The notes: a model not told the origin generated them from the letters alone. A DNA stretch of 64,000 bases from Methanomassiliicoccaceae archaeon UBA71 (GCA_002504405.1 DARO01000006.1:1-64000); one strand, 5' to 3'. Shown: positions 1-9,129, numbered from the stretch's first letter. Numbers and translations: made by a program.

Positions 1-30
1 CCACTTTTAACGAAATCGTTTGGTTCCCCG

Positions 31-2019
31 TCACTCCTTGGGGCGCTTGGACTGCTCCTGCATCCTCCTGCGCATCTCCTCGAGGTCCTGGGCGCTCTGG
101 GTCCTCTGCGTCCTCTGAGTCTGCTGGGTGGACACCTGCACCTGCTGCTGGGTCTCGTAGGACTGCTGGGGAGCCTGGGGCCTCTGTGCGGCCTGAGACT
201 GCTTCTTGCCCTTGCCGGGCAGCGAGGGGGCCTTGAGTCCCGATGGGAGCATGCTCTTGAGGAATCCAGGCCATACGAACAGCAGAACGAGCACGATGAC
301 GATCACGACGACGATGCCGACGTAGAGGAGCGTGTTGCTCCCGCCGCTGCTGGGCTTGTTGACCTTCCCGCCGTCGAAGGTGGCATCCTCGATGTCGGCG
401 TTGGAACCGACGTTGATGGTGCCGTTCTCATTCAAGAACACTCCGCTGGCGGTCCCGTTGATGTTGAGGATTCCGTTGTTCGTGAAGGTCCCGGAGTCTG
501 TTGCCCCGGTGTTGGTCGGGACGGCCACTAGGATCGTACCGTTTACGGTCCCTGTACCGTTGTTGATGAATGTCTGCCCCGCGGAGACTTTGAACTCGCC
601 GCCGGAGGAGATCGTGAAGGATGATCCCTCTGAGACCGTGACACTGTACCCGCTTCCATTCAGATCCAGGTTGGCCCCGTTGGTAACAGTCAAACCATCG
701 CCAGACTCCGTGAAGGTCAGGCTTCCCTTGAGGACGGTGTTGCCGTTTATGCTCAGAGGATAGTTGGATGAGGCCTTCATATCGACTGAACCCTTCATGT
801 AGAAAACATGGTTGATCCTGGAGATCGTGAACCCGGAATCACCGGCTGTGGTCTTCTCGAACTCCAGCACGGCCTCATCGTCTCCCACCTGGTTGAAGAA
901 CAATGAGCAGACATCACCGGTGATGGTCTTGCCACTGGGGATGGTCAGAGACCCGTCCTGGAGGTATACCCCACCTATGTGCACCTTGGTCCCCTCGGGG
1001 ATCTTCAGGTCCCCGTCCGCGACGACATCACCGTATATGAAGACGACTTTCTTTTCCTTGTAGTAGAAGTTGTCACCGACCTTGTGGTAGTCCCCAGCGA
1101 CGGCGTTCTCTATGTTGAACTCCAAATTGGAGTACGACCTGGTCCACTGGCCGACCTTCACAATGGTGTATGTTCCGACCATCGTGCTGACTCCCTGGCC
1201 GGATCCTCCGATCGATGCTGTAAGGAGAACCACTCCGTCGGAGCAGTCGAGTGTTCCCGAGTTGACAAGCCCGCAAGTGGCGGCAGTATCCCCGACGATC
1301 GAGTTGAGGTTGCCCTTCACTGTGAGGGTGATACCACTGCTAATCACGAGCTGCCCATTTACGATGGACACGTAAGTTCCCTCGGGAATGGTCAGGTTCT
1401 TGTCCATCTTTATGGGATCTTTTGAGTCAATGATTATTCCCTTCAATCCCTTTTCAACGGCACTGTTGAATTCGCTTATTGTGTCTACTACCTCTCCGGC
1501 ATATGCTTCCGTGAAATCAATAGTTATCTCAATTATCTTTGTTTCTTTAGAAGCTGATGTTTCATCTGTGCTTTCAGTAGCTACATTCTCTACAGTAGAG
1601 ATAGTCAATGTTACTTTATTTTTAGAAGAGTCAGTTGAATTCGGAATGAGGAAATCATATGAGTCATCATTTTTAGCTGTATAGTGGGTTTTTGTTCCCC
1701 CGTCAACCGCAGGGTTGTTCTCTACAATCTTGTAAGTACTCCCATTAACGAAACCTGAAAGTGAGAAGGTTCCATAGCCCTTATCGGTACCCTCTGCAGA
1801 CGGTTCATAAGTTCCCGAGAACACATATTCCATTGTACCCGTACCAGTTTTTACATCGTCCTGGTACATTGTCCCGGGAACAGTGATTTCAAATTTCTCA
1901 CCTGCCGCATCGCTGTCAGGCATGGCAACGATCGCGCAGGAGAGGGCCATAACTATGACGGCCACGATAGCCAGGTACTTGATGTCCATAGCACCGGCTG
2001 TATGATTCTTGTTCATCAT
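31..2019 (-). CDS. Large surface-anchored protein with Gln-rich cytoplasmic tail
   Basis: The 662-residue product begins with a hydrophobic signal/anchor segment (IVAVIVMALSCAIVAM), followed by an acidic D-S-D-A-A motif. A long Gly/Thr/Ser-rich, beta-strand-like ectodomain carries repeated 'tvt.Ga.l.l.gs' patterns. Near the C-terminus is one strong membrane helix (LLYVGIVVVIVIVLVLLFVW) and a roughly 80-residue tail rich in Gln, Thr and Arg. The start at 2019 (ATG ATG) is preceded by GGGAG. A TATA element at 2071-2079 lies far enough upstream to leave a leader; an ATG at 2037 is an alternative. It is probably a cell-envelope adhesin-like protein. No catalytic domain is recognisable, and the function is unknown. 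Confidence 0.8.
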   Translation of the reverse strand: MMNKNHTAGAMDIKYLAIVAVIVMALSCAIVAMPDSDAAGEKFEITVPGTMYQDDVKTGTGTMEYVFSGTYEPSAEGTDKGYGTFSLSGFVNGSTYKIVENNPAVDGGTKTHYTAKNDDSYDFLIPNSTDSSKNKVTLTISTVENVATESTDETSASKETKIIEITIDFTEAYAGEVVDTISEFNSAVEKGLKGIIIDSKDPIKMDKNLTIPEGTYVSIVNGQLVISSGITLTVKGNLNSIVGDTAATCGLVNSGTLDCSDGVVLLTASIGGSGQGVSTMVGTYTIVKVGQWTRSYSNLEFNIENAVAGDYHKVGDNFYYKEKKVVFIYGDVVADGDLKIPEGTKVHIGGVYLQDGSLTIPSGKTITGDVCSLFFNQVGDDEAVLEFEKTTAGDSGFTISRINHVFYMKGSVDMKASSNYPLSINGNTVLKGSLTFTESGDGLTVTNGANLDLNGSGYSVTVSEGSSFTISSGGEFKVSAGQTFINNGTGTVNGTILVAVPTNTGATDSGTFTNNGILNINGTASGVFLNENGTINVGSNADIEDATFDGGKVNKPSSGGSNTLLYVGIVVVIVIVLVLLFVWPGFLKSMLPSGLKAPSLPGKGKKQSQAAQRPQAPQQSYETQQQVQVSTQQTQRTQRTQSAQDLEEMRRRMQEQSKRPKE

Positions 2020-2095
2020 CCCACTCCCAAGCGGCATGGCCGCTACAGGATTGTAAGCAGGTTTCAAGCTTTTATATTTATTGTCCGTTGATTTT

Positions 2096-2677
2096 TCAGT
2101 CTGGCTCAGTCGGTTTCCTCAGGAGGCACTCCACCCTGGACCTGACGGTCCCGAACCTAGTTGGCTCATCCTGCCTGCATGCCGACACCACTTCGAACCC
2201 ACGGAACACATCCAGGATTACGTCTACCTCGAAGAACCTGTAGTAGATGCCGTCCCCGCGGCCGTCGGAGCGCATGTCGTCAGGTGTGAAGGCCCTGACG
2301 AAGACGTGGCCGCCAGGTGCCAGCACCCTGCGGATCTCGCCCGCCGCAGCCTCCAACCCTCCGTCGTCCAGGTTCTCGAGCACGTGCACTGCGGTCACGT
2401 AATCGAACATCCCGTCGGGATAAGGGAGTTCCGTGACATCGGCGACCTCCACCGAGGCGACGCCCGAGAGCAGCCGTCTGCAGACCTCCACCGCGGCAGG
2501 GGAGAAATCGACCCCGTATGCCTCGAAACCCGCATCGGCAAGCGCGGACAGCGTCTTCCCGTTTCCGCATCCGAGGTCCAGGGCCCTCCCGCTGCAGGGC
2601 ACGGGGATCCTGGATGTGCCCCTCCAGACCCGACCCTCCGACCTGTACCTCCTGTCCCAGAGCTCCCACTGCTCCAT
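2096..2677 (-). CDS. Class I SAM-dependent methyltransferase
   Basis: The product is about 193 residues and has a typical Rossmann methyltransferase core: motif I ALDLGCGNGKTL, then GVDFSPAAV (acidic loop), DVTELPYPDGMFDYVTAVHVLEN (motifs II-III) and RVLAPGGHVFV. The substrate cannot be told; this family modifies small molecules, quinones or cofactors. The start at 2677 (MEQWELWDRRY) is chosen because a TATA element at 2701-2706 sits about 26 bases upstream, the leaderless spacing seen repeatedly in this window. An ATG at 2713 would add 12 residues. It is divergent from the zinc-ribbon gene at 2745. Confidence 0.85.
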   Translation of the reverse strand: MEQWELWDRRYRSEGRVWRGTSRIPVPCSGRALDLGCGNGKTLSALADAGFEAYGVDFSPAAVEVCRRLLSGVASVEVADVTELPYPDGMFDYVTAVHVLENLDDGGLEAAAGEIRRVLAPGGHVFVRAFTPDDMRSDGRGDGIYYRFFEVDVILDVFRGFEVVSACRQDEPTRFGTVRSRVECLLRKPTEPD

Positions 2678-2698
2678 GGAGGGCGTAAGCCCCTCCTC

Positions 2699-2707
2699 GA
2701 TTATAAC
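2699..2707. promoter_or_regulatory. Symmetric TATA element between divergent genes
   Basis: TTATAA at 2701-2706 is its own reverse complement. It lies about 26 bases from the minus-strand start at 2677 and about 41 bases from the plus-strand start at 2745, so one element could serve both directions. Confidence 0.4.
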
Positions 2708-2744
2708 CGTCATGCGAACGGATAAGAACCCCTCCGCTCTACTC

Positions 2745-3101
2745 ATGGGCATGAGATGCCCGAAATGCGGACACGAGAACCCCTCCGAGACGCTCTTCTG
2801 CGAGGAATGCGACTGGAGGCTGGACCAGATGTACAGACCAGAGAAGAAGCGCAATCCGTTCATGTTCGCGGTATTGTCGCTCGTCATCGGGGCCGCCGCC
2901 GCGGCATCCTATTTCGCCTCCGGAGTGGCCGCGCTGCTGCTCGGAATCGTCGGACTGCTTCTCGGAAGCTACTCGATCAACATCCCGAGGTACCTCAACC
3001 CCGACAACAAGACACTTTGTATAGCCCTCGCGGGGGTCGGAACGATCCTCAGCGTGATCGGATTCATCCTCGGGTTCGCCACCGTCGCCGGGGCGTTCTG
3101 A
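2745..3101 (+). CDS. Zinc-ribbon membrane protein
   Basis: The 118-residue protein has an N-terminal zinc ribbon (CPKCGHENP...CEEC) and then three hydrophobic segments (FAVLSLVIGAAAAASYF, VAALLLGIVGLLLGSY, LCIALAGVGTILSVIGFILGF). It resembles archaeal DUF4190-type zinc-ribbon membrane proteins of unknown role. Its stop overlaps the next gene in a TGATG junction at 3099-3103, so the two are probably translationally coupled. The start could also be the ATG at 2751, immediately before the Cys motif. Confidence 0.8.
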   Translation: MGMRCPKCGHENPSETLFCEECDWRLDQMYRPEKKRNPFMFAVLSLVIGAAAAASYFASGVAALLLGIVGLLLGSYSINIPRYLNPDNKTLCIALAGVGTILSVIGFILGFATVAGAF

Positions 3102-3622
3102 TGGCAGTATACCGCGGCAAGTACATCCTGGAGGGGCTGGGCACCATCTCCCCCGAGATGGAGCACAACCTGGACATAGCCTACGAGATATGCATGTCCT
3201 ACCGCAAGGACTTCCCGTGCGAGATGTGCGGGAGGTGCTGCCACCAACCCCACATCGTCGTGAGGCCGGAGGAGATCGACAGGATATCGGCCTCCGCCGG
3301 GATCCCACTGTACGAGTTCGTCTCGGACTACCTGGTGAGGACATCCGACGGCAGGTTCCTGTTCAAGAAGACAGACCCCTGCGCGTTCCTCGGGAAGGAC
3401 AACCGCTGCAGGATATGGAAGGACAGACCGCAGATCTGCGACGACTTCCCATACGCGGTTTCGATGTTCATGTCCAGGGTCTACCTCGCGCTCACCAACG
3501 ACGACGCTGACATCATGGACCTCATAACCTACATGGACGACGAGTGGCCCTGCACGAGCGTCATCAAATCCGACATATCCTCCAAGATCGAGGAGGGGAG
3601 GAAGTCGGTCATCAGAAACTGA
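3101..3622 (+). CDS. YkgJ-family cysteine-cluster protein
   Basis: The 173-residue protein carries the family signature: CEMCGRCC near residue 40, then DNRCRIWKDRPQICDDFP in the second half. YkgJ-type proteins hold a zinc or Fe-S cluster on these cysteines. Their biochemical roles are mostly unknown; relatives in other pathways assist metal or lipid modification. The gene is coupled to the upstream zinc-ribbon membrane protein through TGATG. The Cys spacing makes the family assignment strong. Confidence 0.85.
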   Translation: MAVYRGKYILEGLGTISPEMEHNLDIAYEICMSYRKDFPCEMCGRCCHQPHIVVRPEEIDRISASAGIPLYEFVSDYLVRTSDGRFLFKKTDPCAFLGKDNRCRIWKDRPQICDDFPYAVSMFMSRVYLALTNDDADIMDLITYMDDEWPCTSVIKSDISSKIEEGRKSVIRN

Positions 3623-3636
3623 GGGGCTCCCCCTCA
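3620..3636. terminator. Convergent hairpin overlapping two stop codons
   Basis: TGAGGGG (3620-3626), a three-base loop and CCCCTCA (3630-3636) form a perfect 7-bp stem. It contains the TGA of the YkgJ gene and the TGA of the opposing hydrolase gene, so it may end transcription from both sides. Confidence 0.5.
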
Positions 3637-4413
3637 CCTTCCCTCGTTTCTCATAAAGGACATGAAACGGTCGCGGTAAGCAGCGAACGGGATGTTGTGG
3701 CCGGCGCCCTCGACGAGCACGAACCTGCATCCAGATATTGAATCTGCAACCCTGCGACCTTCCTGCGGCTCGACCATTATGTCACAGTCCCCGTGCACCA
3801 CCATGGTGGGCACGCGGATGCGGGAGGCCGCCCCGGTCATGTCACTCGACAGCGCGGCAGCCATCTGGTCCATCAGACCGCCGGGGCTCTCTGGCTTCCT
3901 GGGGACCGGCATGGACCTGCCGCTGTCCGCCAGACTCCTGAATTCTGACTCGGTGAAGCAGAATGCGTTCATCACCACGTTGAGGCACTCCACAGGGACT
4001 GCCCCCTCATAGGCCATGCGTGTCAGCGTCCCGACCACGTACTCGGAGCGTGCGGGGCTTTTGAGAAAAGGGGCAACCAGCGTCAGGGACCGGACCCTGG
4101 CCTCGTGGCGCAGGGCCATCGACATCCCGATGTGGGTCCCCAGGGACCAGCCCAGGACATGCGCCCTGCAGATCCCGAGGCGATCCAGAAGAGCGGCGAC
4201 ATCGTCCGCCATGTCGTCCACGGTGAACCCCCCTCGGTACTCCGTCTCCCCGACACCGCGGTTGTCCGGGGCTATCACCCGGAACCCGCTGAGGGATGCC
4301 GCCGCCTTCGACCAGAAGCGTGCGCTGGTGCCGAACCCACCGATGAGCACCACGGGCTCCCCCTCACCGACATCCTCGTAATGGACTCTGACGCATCCAA
4401 GGTCCGCGAACAT
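3634..4413 (-). CDS. Alpha/beta-fold hydrolase
   Basis: The 259-residue protein has all alpha/beta hydrolase landmarks: oxyanion segment IGGFGTS near residue 25, nucleophile elbow GWSLGTHIG with Ser90, acid in VVHGDCDIMV, and catalytic His in EGAGHNIPF near residue 243. Length and order match esterase, haloperoxidase or MhpC-like hydrolases, and the substrate is not predictable. It converges with the YkgJ gene and diverges from phosphoglycerate mutase across about 80 bases. Confidence 0.88.
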   Translation of the reverse strand: MFADLGCVRVHYEDVGEGEPVVLIGGFGTSARFWSKAAASLSGFRVIAPDNRGVGETEYRGGFTVDDMADDVAALLDRLGICRAHVLGWSLGTHIGMSMALRHEARVRSLTLVAPFLKSPARSEYVVGTLTRMAYEGAVPVECLNVVMNAFCFTESEFRSLADSGRSMPVPRKPESPGGLMDQMAAALSSDMTGAASRIRVPTMVVHGDCDIMVEPQEGRRVADSISGCRFVLVEGAGHNIPFAAYRDRFMSFMRNEGR

Positions 4414-4491
4414 GGCACGCCCATCGCGGTCGATGCGATAAAACCACCGACTCCCTTAAATCGGGACCAGGGAATTTCCGTAACGATCCCG

Positions 4492-5730
4492 ATGCCCGCA
4501 CCCAAGAAGAGGATTCTGTTCGTCATCATGGACGGCCTGGGCGACCGCGCCTGTCCAGAGCTCAGGGGCATGACCCCCCTCCAGTACATGAGGACCCCCA
4601 ACCTCGACTGGTTCGTCGACCACGGGCAGGGAGGGCTCATGGACCCCATCTCCCCGGGGATCAGACCTGGGAGCGACACCGCCCACCTGGCGATCCTCGG
4701 ATACGACCCCGGGGAATCGTACACCGGCAGGGGACCGCTCGAAGCCATCGGGATAGGCCTGGACATGCAGCCCGGCGACATAGCGCTCAGATGCAACTTC
4801 GCGACCGTCGACGACAGCCTGGAGATCATCGACCGCAGGGCGGGCAGGATCAGGGAGCCGGAGACGACGGAGCTGGTCGAGTCCCTGGAGGACATGGACA
4901 TCGACGGGATCGAGTGCATCGTCAGGGAGAGCACAGAGCACCGCGCCGTCCTGCTGCTCAGGGGGGAGGGGCTCAGCTCCAACATCACCGACGCCGACCC
5001 CGGCGGGGACACGCACCTCCTCATGTGCGAGGGCAGGGACGAGGAATCGGAGTTCACCGCGTACGTGGTGAACCGCTTCATGGAGGAGTGCTACGAGAGG
5101 CTCAGGAACCATCCGACCAACCGCAAGAGGTCGGCCGCCGGCCTCATGCCCGCCAACATACTGGTGCCCAGGGGCGCAGGGTGCTACCCCCACATCGAGC
5201 CGTTCCAGGAGAAGTACGGGATCACCGGTGCCTGCGTCGCCGGCATGGGGATGATCAAGGGCGTCTGCAAGGCATGCGGCCTCGACATATACCCGCTGCC
5301 GGACGGGTGCGACGGTAGCCTGGATTCAGACCTCATCACGAAGACCCAATGCGCCCTGGAGGCGCTGAATGAGTACGACTTCGTCCTCATGAACATCAAG
5401 GCGGCGGACATCGCAGGCCACAACGGCAACCCCAAGGAGAAGTGCGACGTCATAAGGGACCTGGACGCGGTAGCGGGGTTCATAAAGGAAAGGCTCCCCG
5501 AGGACACGGTGATAGTCCTGACCTGCGACCATTGCACGCCGTGCATACTTGAGGACCACAGCGGAGACCCCGTGCCTGTGGCCATTTTCACCCGCGACAT
5601 GGTCAGGGACGAGGCGAGCGAGTTCAGCGAGACCGGATGCTCCAAGGGATCCCTGGGCAGGATCAGGGGGATGGACCTCCTTAACATCTGCATGGACCTT
5701 GCGAACCGGACAGAGAAGTTCGGCTCATGA
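4492..5730 (+). CDS. apgM: 2,3-bisphosphoglycerate-independent phosphoglycerate mutase (archaeal type)
   Basis: The enzyme interconverts 3- and 2-phosphoglycerate in glycolysis and gluconeogenesis. The 412-residue product belongs to the alkaline-phosphatase superfamily: N-terminal metal motif VIMDGLGDR, phospho-acceptor Ser in PGSDTAHLAILGYDP, and C-terminal metal ligands in NIKAADIAGHNGNP and LTCDHCTPC. Length is normal for archaeal ApgM. An open frame extends upstream to 4105, but homology begins at the ATG at 4492, and an AT-rich TTAAAT element lies about 33 bases upstream. The stop overlaps the convergent pilin-like gene by six bases. Confidence 0.93.
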   Translation: MPAPKKRILFVIMDGLGDRACPELRGMTPLQYMRTPNLDWFVDHGQGGLMDPISPGIRPGSDTAHLAILGYDPGESYTGRGPLEAIGIGLDMQPGDIALRCNFATVDDSLEIIDRRAGRIREPETTELVESLEDMDIDGIECIVRESTEHRAVLLLRGEGLSSNITDADPGGDTHLLMCEGRDEESEFTAYVVNRFMEECYERLRNHPTNRKRSAAGLMPANILVPRGAGCYPHIEPFQEKYGITGACVAGMGMIKGVCKACGLDIYPLPDGCDGSLDSDLITKTQCALEALNEYDFVLMNIKAADIAGHNGNPKEKCDVIRDLDAVAGFIKERLPEDTVIVLTCDHCTPCILEDHSGDPVPVAIFTRDMVRDEASEFSETGCSKGSLGRIRGMDLLNICMDLANRTEKFGS

Positions 5731-6162
5731 CGGCTGGATCCTGATCTCCGCGAAGAGCACGCCGCCGGTTGTCACAGGATACTCGGCGCGCGCACCCTCC
5801 GTCATTCCGGGACCGCCGCCACCCAGCACCATCGACCCTTCGCCGAAGGATAGCTCCAGCGTCCATGGCCTCCCCCTGCAGAGGGCGTCCATCGCCTCGG
5901 TGATGAAGTCCCCCGCGGGCCCTCCGCCTTCCATCACCATGAGGGCGGCGAGGTCCGAGACCCGCACCATCGAGCCGTCCCCTTCGGGGACCAGGTCCGA
6001 CATCCTCACCTCGGACGACATCATGCTGTCGAGGATGTCCGCCGCGACATCGCTCCCGGGGGTGTCCTGGACGAGGAAATGGACCAGGAAGGCGGATGCG
6101 ACCATGATGACGACCGCGAATAGCATGGCATCCATCATGGCCAGCATCCCTCCGCGGCTCAT
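5725..6162 (-). CDS. Pilin-like small membrane protein, second gene of pair
   Basis: The 145-residue product starts MSRGGMLAMMDAMLFAVVIM: a short polar leader, then one hydrophobic helix, then a soluble Gly-rich domain. This resembles archaeal type IV pilin-like or minor pseudopilin proteins, but no peptidase site can be assigned with certainty. ATG at 6162 overlaps the upstream gene's TGA (ATGA at 6159-6162), indicating a coupled pair. A GTG two codons earlier is less likely. The nearby secretion ATPase/TadC cassette makes a shared filament or secretion role plausible, but this is inference. Confidence 0.7.
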   Translation of the reverse strand: MSRGGMLAMMDAMLFAVVIMVASAFLVHFLVQDTPGSDVAADILDSMMSSEVRMSDLVPEGDGSMVRVSDLAALMVMEGGGPAGDFITEAMDALCRGRPWTLELSFGEGSMVLGGGGPGMTEGARAEYPVTTGGVLFAEIRIQPS

Positions 6163-6560
6163 CTGCACAGTACCACCTCGAATACGGCCGGGAAGATCCT
6201 CCCCGAATCGTCTCCCACCATCGAGACGAACGTTCTGGAGAAGAGTTCCCCCTCCATGGATCCGATCGTTGTCGGCTCAGGCTGCTCGCAGAATCCCCCG
6301 GGTATGAGGACGCTCACAGAGATCCCCCTGCATCCAGAGGAGTCGAGGTAGTCCCCCATGTACCCTATGTACCCCGGCTTGAACTCGCCTCCCTCGACGG
6401 TCCCGCTGAACCTCCCGGGATCGAGGGCGGAAGATGGGTCGCCGCCGTAGGCCGCGACACCTATGACCACCCCTAAGAAGGCGGACAGGACGATGGTGGC
6501 GGCTATGAAGCCCACCATTGCGTCCATGAAGCCCATGTCGCCCCTCCTGTCCGTCTTCAT
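6159..6560 (-). CDS. Pilin-like small membrane protein, first gene of pair
   Basis: The 133-residue protein begins MKTDRRGDMGFMDAMVGF: a basic leader (KTDRRGDMG) followed by a helix (FIAATIVLSAFLGVVIGVAAY), which is the shape of a class III (type IV pilin-like) signal. The remaining roughly 90 residues are soluble with three cysteines (SGCRG, GFCEQ, VVLCR). The first residues around M-D-A-M resemble those of the downstream partner, so the two may be duplicates. Function is inferred only from architecture and from the secretion ATPase gene about 2.5 kb away. Confidence 0.7.
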   Translation of the reverse strand: MKTDRRGDMGFMDAMVGFIAATIVLSAFLGVVIGVAAYGGDPSSALDPGRFSGTVEGGEFKPGYIGYMGDYLDSSGCRGISVSVLIPGGFCEQPEPTTIGSMEGELFSRTFVSMVGDDSGRIFPAVFEVVLCR

Positions 6561-6609
6561 GAGTCGGACTCTGCCGGAGGGTACTTAACACGGGGTGCGT
6601 GCGGGCACG

Positions 6610-8508
6610 TCACAGGCCGTGGCGGTACAGGCCGTAGGTGAAGCCGCCGCACATCTGCTCGATCTTCTCCCTGAGCTTCGGGTCGGGCCTCTTGATGTAC
6701 TCCCCCACGGCCTTGGCCAGCGCGGGCGGGCGCTTCCTGAGGTCAATGCCGACGGAACTCACTCCGGATCCGCCAAGCTCCTGGAGGCTGTCCAGGAGGA
6801 ATAAATCCACGGAGTTCAGGATGCGGGCGAACCCGCGCTTGTCCCTGTACACCGGGAACGAGGCGCCGGTCTCGTCTACGATCGCCCCCGGCTCCAGTCC
6901 GGGGTCCCTGGAGTACATCAGCTCCGTCCTGCCGAACGCCATGACCTCCGCCCTCGTAGGCAAACGCGAAATGAGGTCCGAGACCTCGTTCCTGGACAGC
7001 TCCACGGAGAGGGTCACCTGGTGCACGTCCAGCGGGAACCAGGAGTTGTAGCAGTTGAAGACGCTGCTGGCGTATATGCGGGACGCCTTGCGGCAGGCCA
7101 TGTACTGGCCGGGGCCGTTGACCATAACGGGGCCGTCTGAGACGCATTCGTCCAAGGCGTCGAAGCGGGGAAGGAGGTCGACCAGCTCCGCCCTTCCTGC
7201 GCATGCCTCCCTGGCCTCGTCTATCTTGTCCCCGTGCTCGAAGTAAATCCTCCTGGCATACGGGAGGGCGGCCTCCAGAGTCTTCATGGTGTTGACGTAG
7301 ACGGAGACCTCCGGCCGGGAGTCCCTGCGGGGCTGCTTGGGGAGCGCCAGGTCCACGTGGTGCCTGGGGGTCTTCCCGTCCAGCTTGGGGGTGGCCCCTA
7401 TCTCGTTCTTGATGACGTCTATCCTCGGATCGTACGTGCGGTAGACCTGGTACCTGCCGTCCGGGATCTTGAACGGGATCCTAACCGGATCCATCTCGAG
7501 GACCTTGAATCCGCCCACCTTGACGTCGCCGTCGAAGAGGGATAGGCCGTCCTTGATACCTATGGGCTCGAAGGCGGGGTCCCATCTGAAGGAGCGGTCC
7601 TCGACGCGGACCTCCCCCAGGTAGAAGCCGCGGTTGTCTGGATACAGCGACTGGACTGGCGACACCACCCCGTCCAGGTACCCGTGGCACGTCCCACGGT
7701 TGAAAACCGTCTTGAGGAGCTCCAGGCTCTCGTGGAACTCATCCAAGAAGTCGCCGTCCTCTGCCATCGAGTAGACCTTGGCCGAAAGGTACGCGTAGGC
7801 GGGGGACCTCATGCGGCCCTCGATCTTCAAGGAGGTCACGCCTATCGACCTGAGTGCCTCGATCCTGTCGACCCCGTAGAGGTCGGCGTTGCTCAGCAGG
7901 TATCCCGTCTTCCCCCCGGAAGTGTAGAGCTTCCGGCACGGTTGGGCGCAAGAGCCCCTGTTCCCGCTGCGGCCACCCATGAAGCTGGACATCAGGCATC
8001 CGCCTGACATGCAGTAGCAGAGGGCGCCCTGGATGAAGACCTCGGTCTCGACCGGCGATGCGGGAACGATGCTGCCCAGCTCCTCCAGGGTCAGCTCCCT
8101 GGCGAGCACTGCGCGGTCTATGCCGTTCTCAGCGCACCACTCCAGCCCCTTAAGAGAATGGATCTGCATCTGGGTGGAGGCGTGCTTGCGTATGTCTATG
8201 CCGGACACGGCTCTCAGCAGCCCGAGGTCCTGTATCAGGACGGCGTCGGCGCCTATGTCCTTCAGGAACCTCACGAAGGTCACGGCATCCGACAGCTCGC
8301 GGTTCTTGAGAGACGTGTTCACGGTCACATGGACCTTTACTCCGCGGTCGTGGGCGTAGTTCACCGCTCCCTCCAGCTGCCTGTCGGTGAAGTTCCCGGC
8401 GAAGGCGCGGGCACCGTAGTCCTTCCCCGCCAGGTAGACGGCGTCGCAACCCCCCTTGACGGCTGCCGCCAATCCGTCCGGGTTCCCTGCAGGCGATAGT
8501 ATCTCCAC
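6610..8508 (-). CDS. Peptidase U32 family protein (RlhA/TrhP-like)
   Basis: The 632-residue protein begins VEILSPAGNPDG, the standard U32 start, and contains the family signature EVFIQGALCYCMSGGCLMSS with further Cys in GNRGSCAQPCRKLY. Despite the name, characterised members are often tRNA or rRNA hydroxylation factors with Fe-S-binding cysteines. The length fits the form with an extra C-terminal domain. I place the start at a GTG at 8508: a TATA box at 8529-8538 lies 25 bases upstream, which suggests a leaderless GTG start. The longer open frame to 8730 has no homology-like content. The two pilin-like genes follow in the same direction after 49 bases. Confidence 0.88.
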   Translation of the reverse strand: MEILSPAGNPDGLAAAVKGGCDAVYLAGKDYGARAFAGNFTDRQLEGAVNYAHDRGVKVHVTVNTSLKNRELSDAVTFVRFLKDIGADAVLIQDLGLLRAVSGIDIRKHASTQMQIHSLKGLEWCAENGIDRAVLARELTLEELGSIVPASPVETEVFIQGALCYCMSGGCLMSSFMGGRSGNRGSCAQPCRKLYTSGGKTGYLLSNADLYGVDRIEALRSIGVTSLKIEGRMRSPAYAYLSAKVYSMAEDGDFLDEFHESLELLKTVFNRGTCHGYLDGVVSPVQSLYPDNRGFYLGEVRVEDRSFRWDPAFEPIGIKDGLSLFDGDVKVGGFKVLEMDPVRIPFKIPDGRYQVYRTYDPRIDVIKNEIGATPKLDGKTPRHHVDLALPKQPRRDSRPEVSVYVNTMKTLEAALPYARRIYFEHGDKIDEAREACAGRAELVDLLPRFDALDECVSDGPVMVNGPGQYMACRKASRIYASSVFNCYNSWFPLDVHQVTLSVELSRNEVSDLISRLPTRAEVMAFGRTELMYSRDPGLEPGAIVDETGASFPVYRDKRGFARILNSVDLFLLDSLQELGGSGVSSVGIDLRKRPPALAKAVGEYIKRPDPKLREKIEQMCGGFTYGLYRHGL

Positions 8509-8528
8509 GGAATCCCCATCGCTCCCCA

Positions 8529-8538
8529 GATATAAAAG
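8529..8538 (-). promoter_or_regulatory. TATA box of the U32 gene
   Basis: CTTTTATATC read on the minus strand is centred about 25 bases upstream of the GTG codon at 8508, leaving essentially no 5' leader. Confidence 0.5.
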
Positions 8539-8604
8539 GGACGGACGCCCGCCACAGTGCCCGCACGGCCCACGGTTTATCGTACTGCTATGCGAGGGAG
8601 GAGC

Positions 8605-9129
8605 ATGAATCCGTTTCAGCTCACAGTGTGGCCTATCGCGACCCGTGGAAGGACAGGACCGGACGCCAGGTTCTGCGGGGACTCTCTGGTATTGGACTGC
8701 AGAGGATGCCGCCTGACCCCGGTGCCGCATTCCGACGAGTGCATAAGATGCGTATTGACGGCCATGTGCGAGGCGGGAGGGTCGGAACGGGTGGTCCTGA
8801 GGACGGGCAGGGACACGGAGATCTCCGGCAGGGCAGGCAGGGCGCTGAGGGGGGTTGCCTCCATCAGGTCCTGGTCCGTCCCTGCAGAGGAGCCCAGGGG
8901 GCGGTGCAGGGTCTGCCCGTGCTCCAGGGCGTCCGTCATACGAACATTCTGGGATGGGTTCCCAGGGGACGGGATGAGGAATGCCAGGCGGATCCTGGCC
9001 GAGGAGGCGCCCGACAACGAGGGGTGCGCCTCGTGCGTCAATGCCACCGGACGGGCCCTGGACCAGGTGGACTCCGGCATTAGGGGAGTCCTCGAGGGAT
9101 TGTCATCCCGCGGAGGGACCTCCAGATGA
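8605..9129 (+). CDS. Cys-rich hypothetical protein preceding the secretion ATPase
   Basis: The 174-residue soluble protein is not recognised. Cysteines cluster in three places: LDCRGCRLTP...DECIRCV (residues about 30-55), RCRVCPCSR (about 115) and EGCASCVNATG (about 150). This pattern suggests zinc or Fe-S binding. The start at 8605 is preceded by GGGAGGAG; an in-frame ATG at 8590 is possible. Its stop overlaps the ATPase start in ATGA at 9126-9129, so it belongs to the secretion cassette. It might be a regulator or accessory factor of that machine. Confidence 0.7.
   Translation: MNPFQLTVWPIATRGRTGPDARFCGDSLVLDCRGCRLTPVPHSDECIRCVLTAMCEAGGSERVVLRTGRDTEISGRAGRALRGVASIRSWSVPAEEPRGRCRVCPCSRASVIRTFWDGFPGDGMRNARRILAEEAPDNEGCASCVNATGRALDQVDSGIRGVLEGLSSRGGTSR

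Noticed and set aside
4105..4491. N-terminal extension of the phosphoglycerate mutase frame
   Set aside because: It is antisense to the hydrolase gene and lacks homology-like content; the enzyme begins at 4492.
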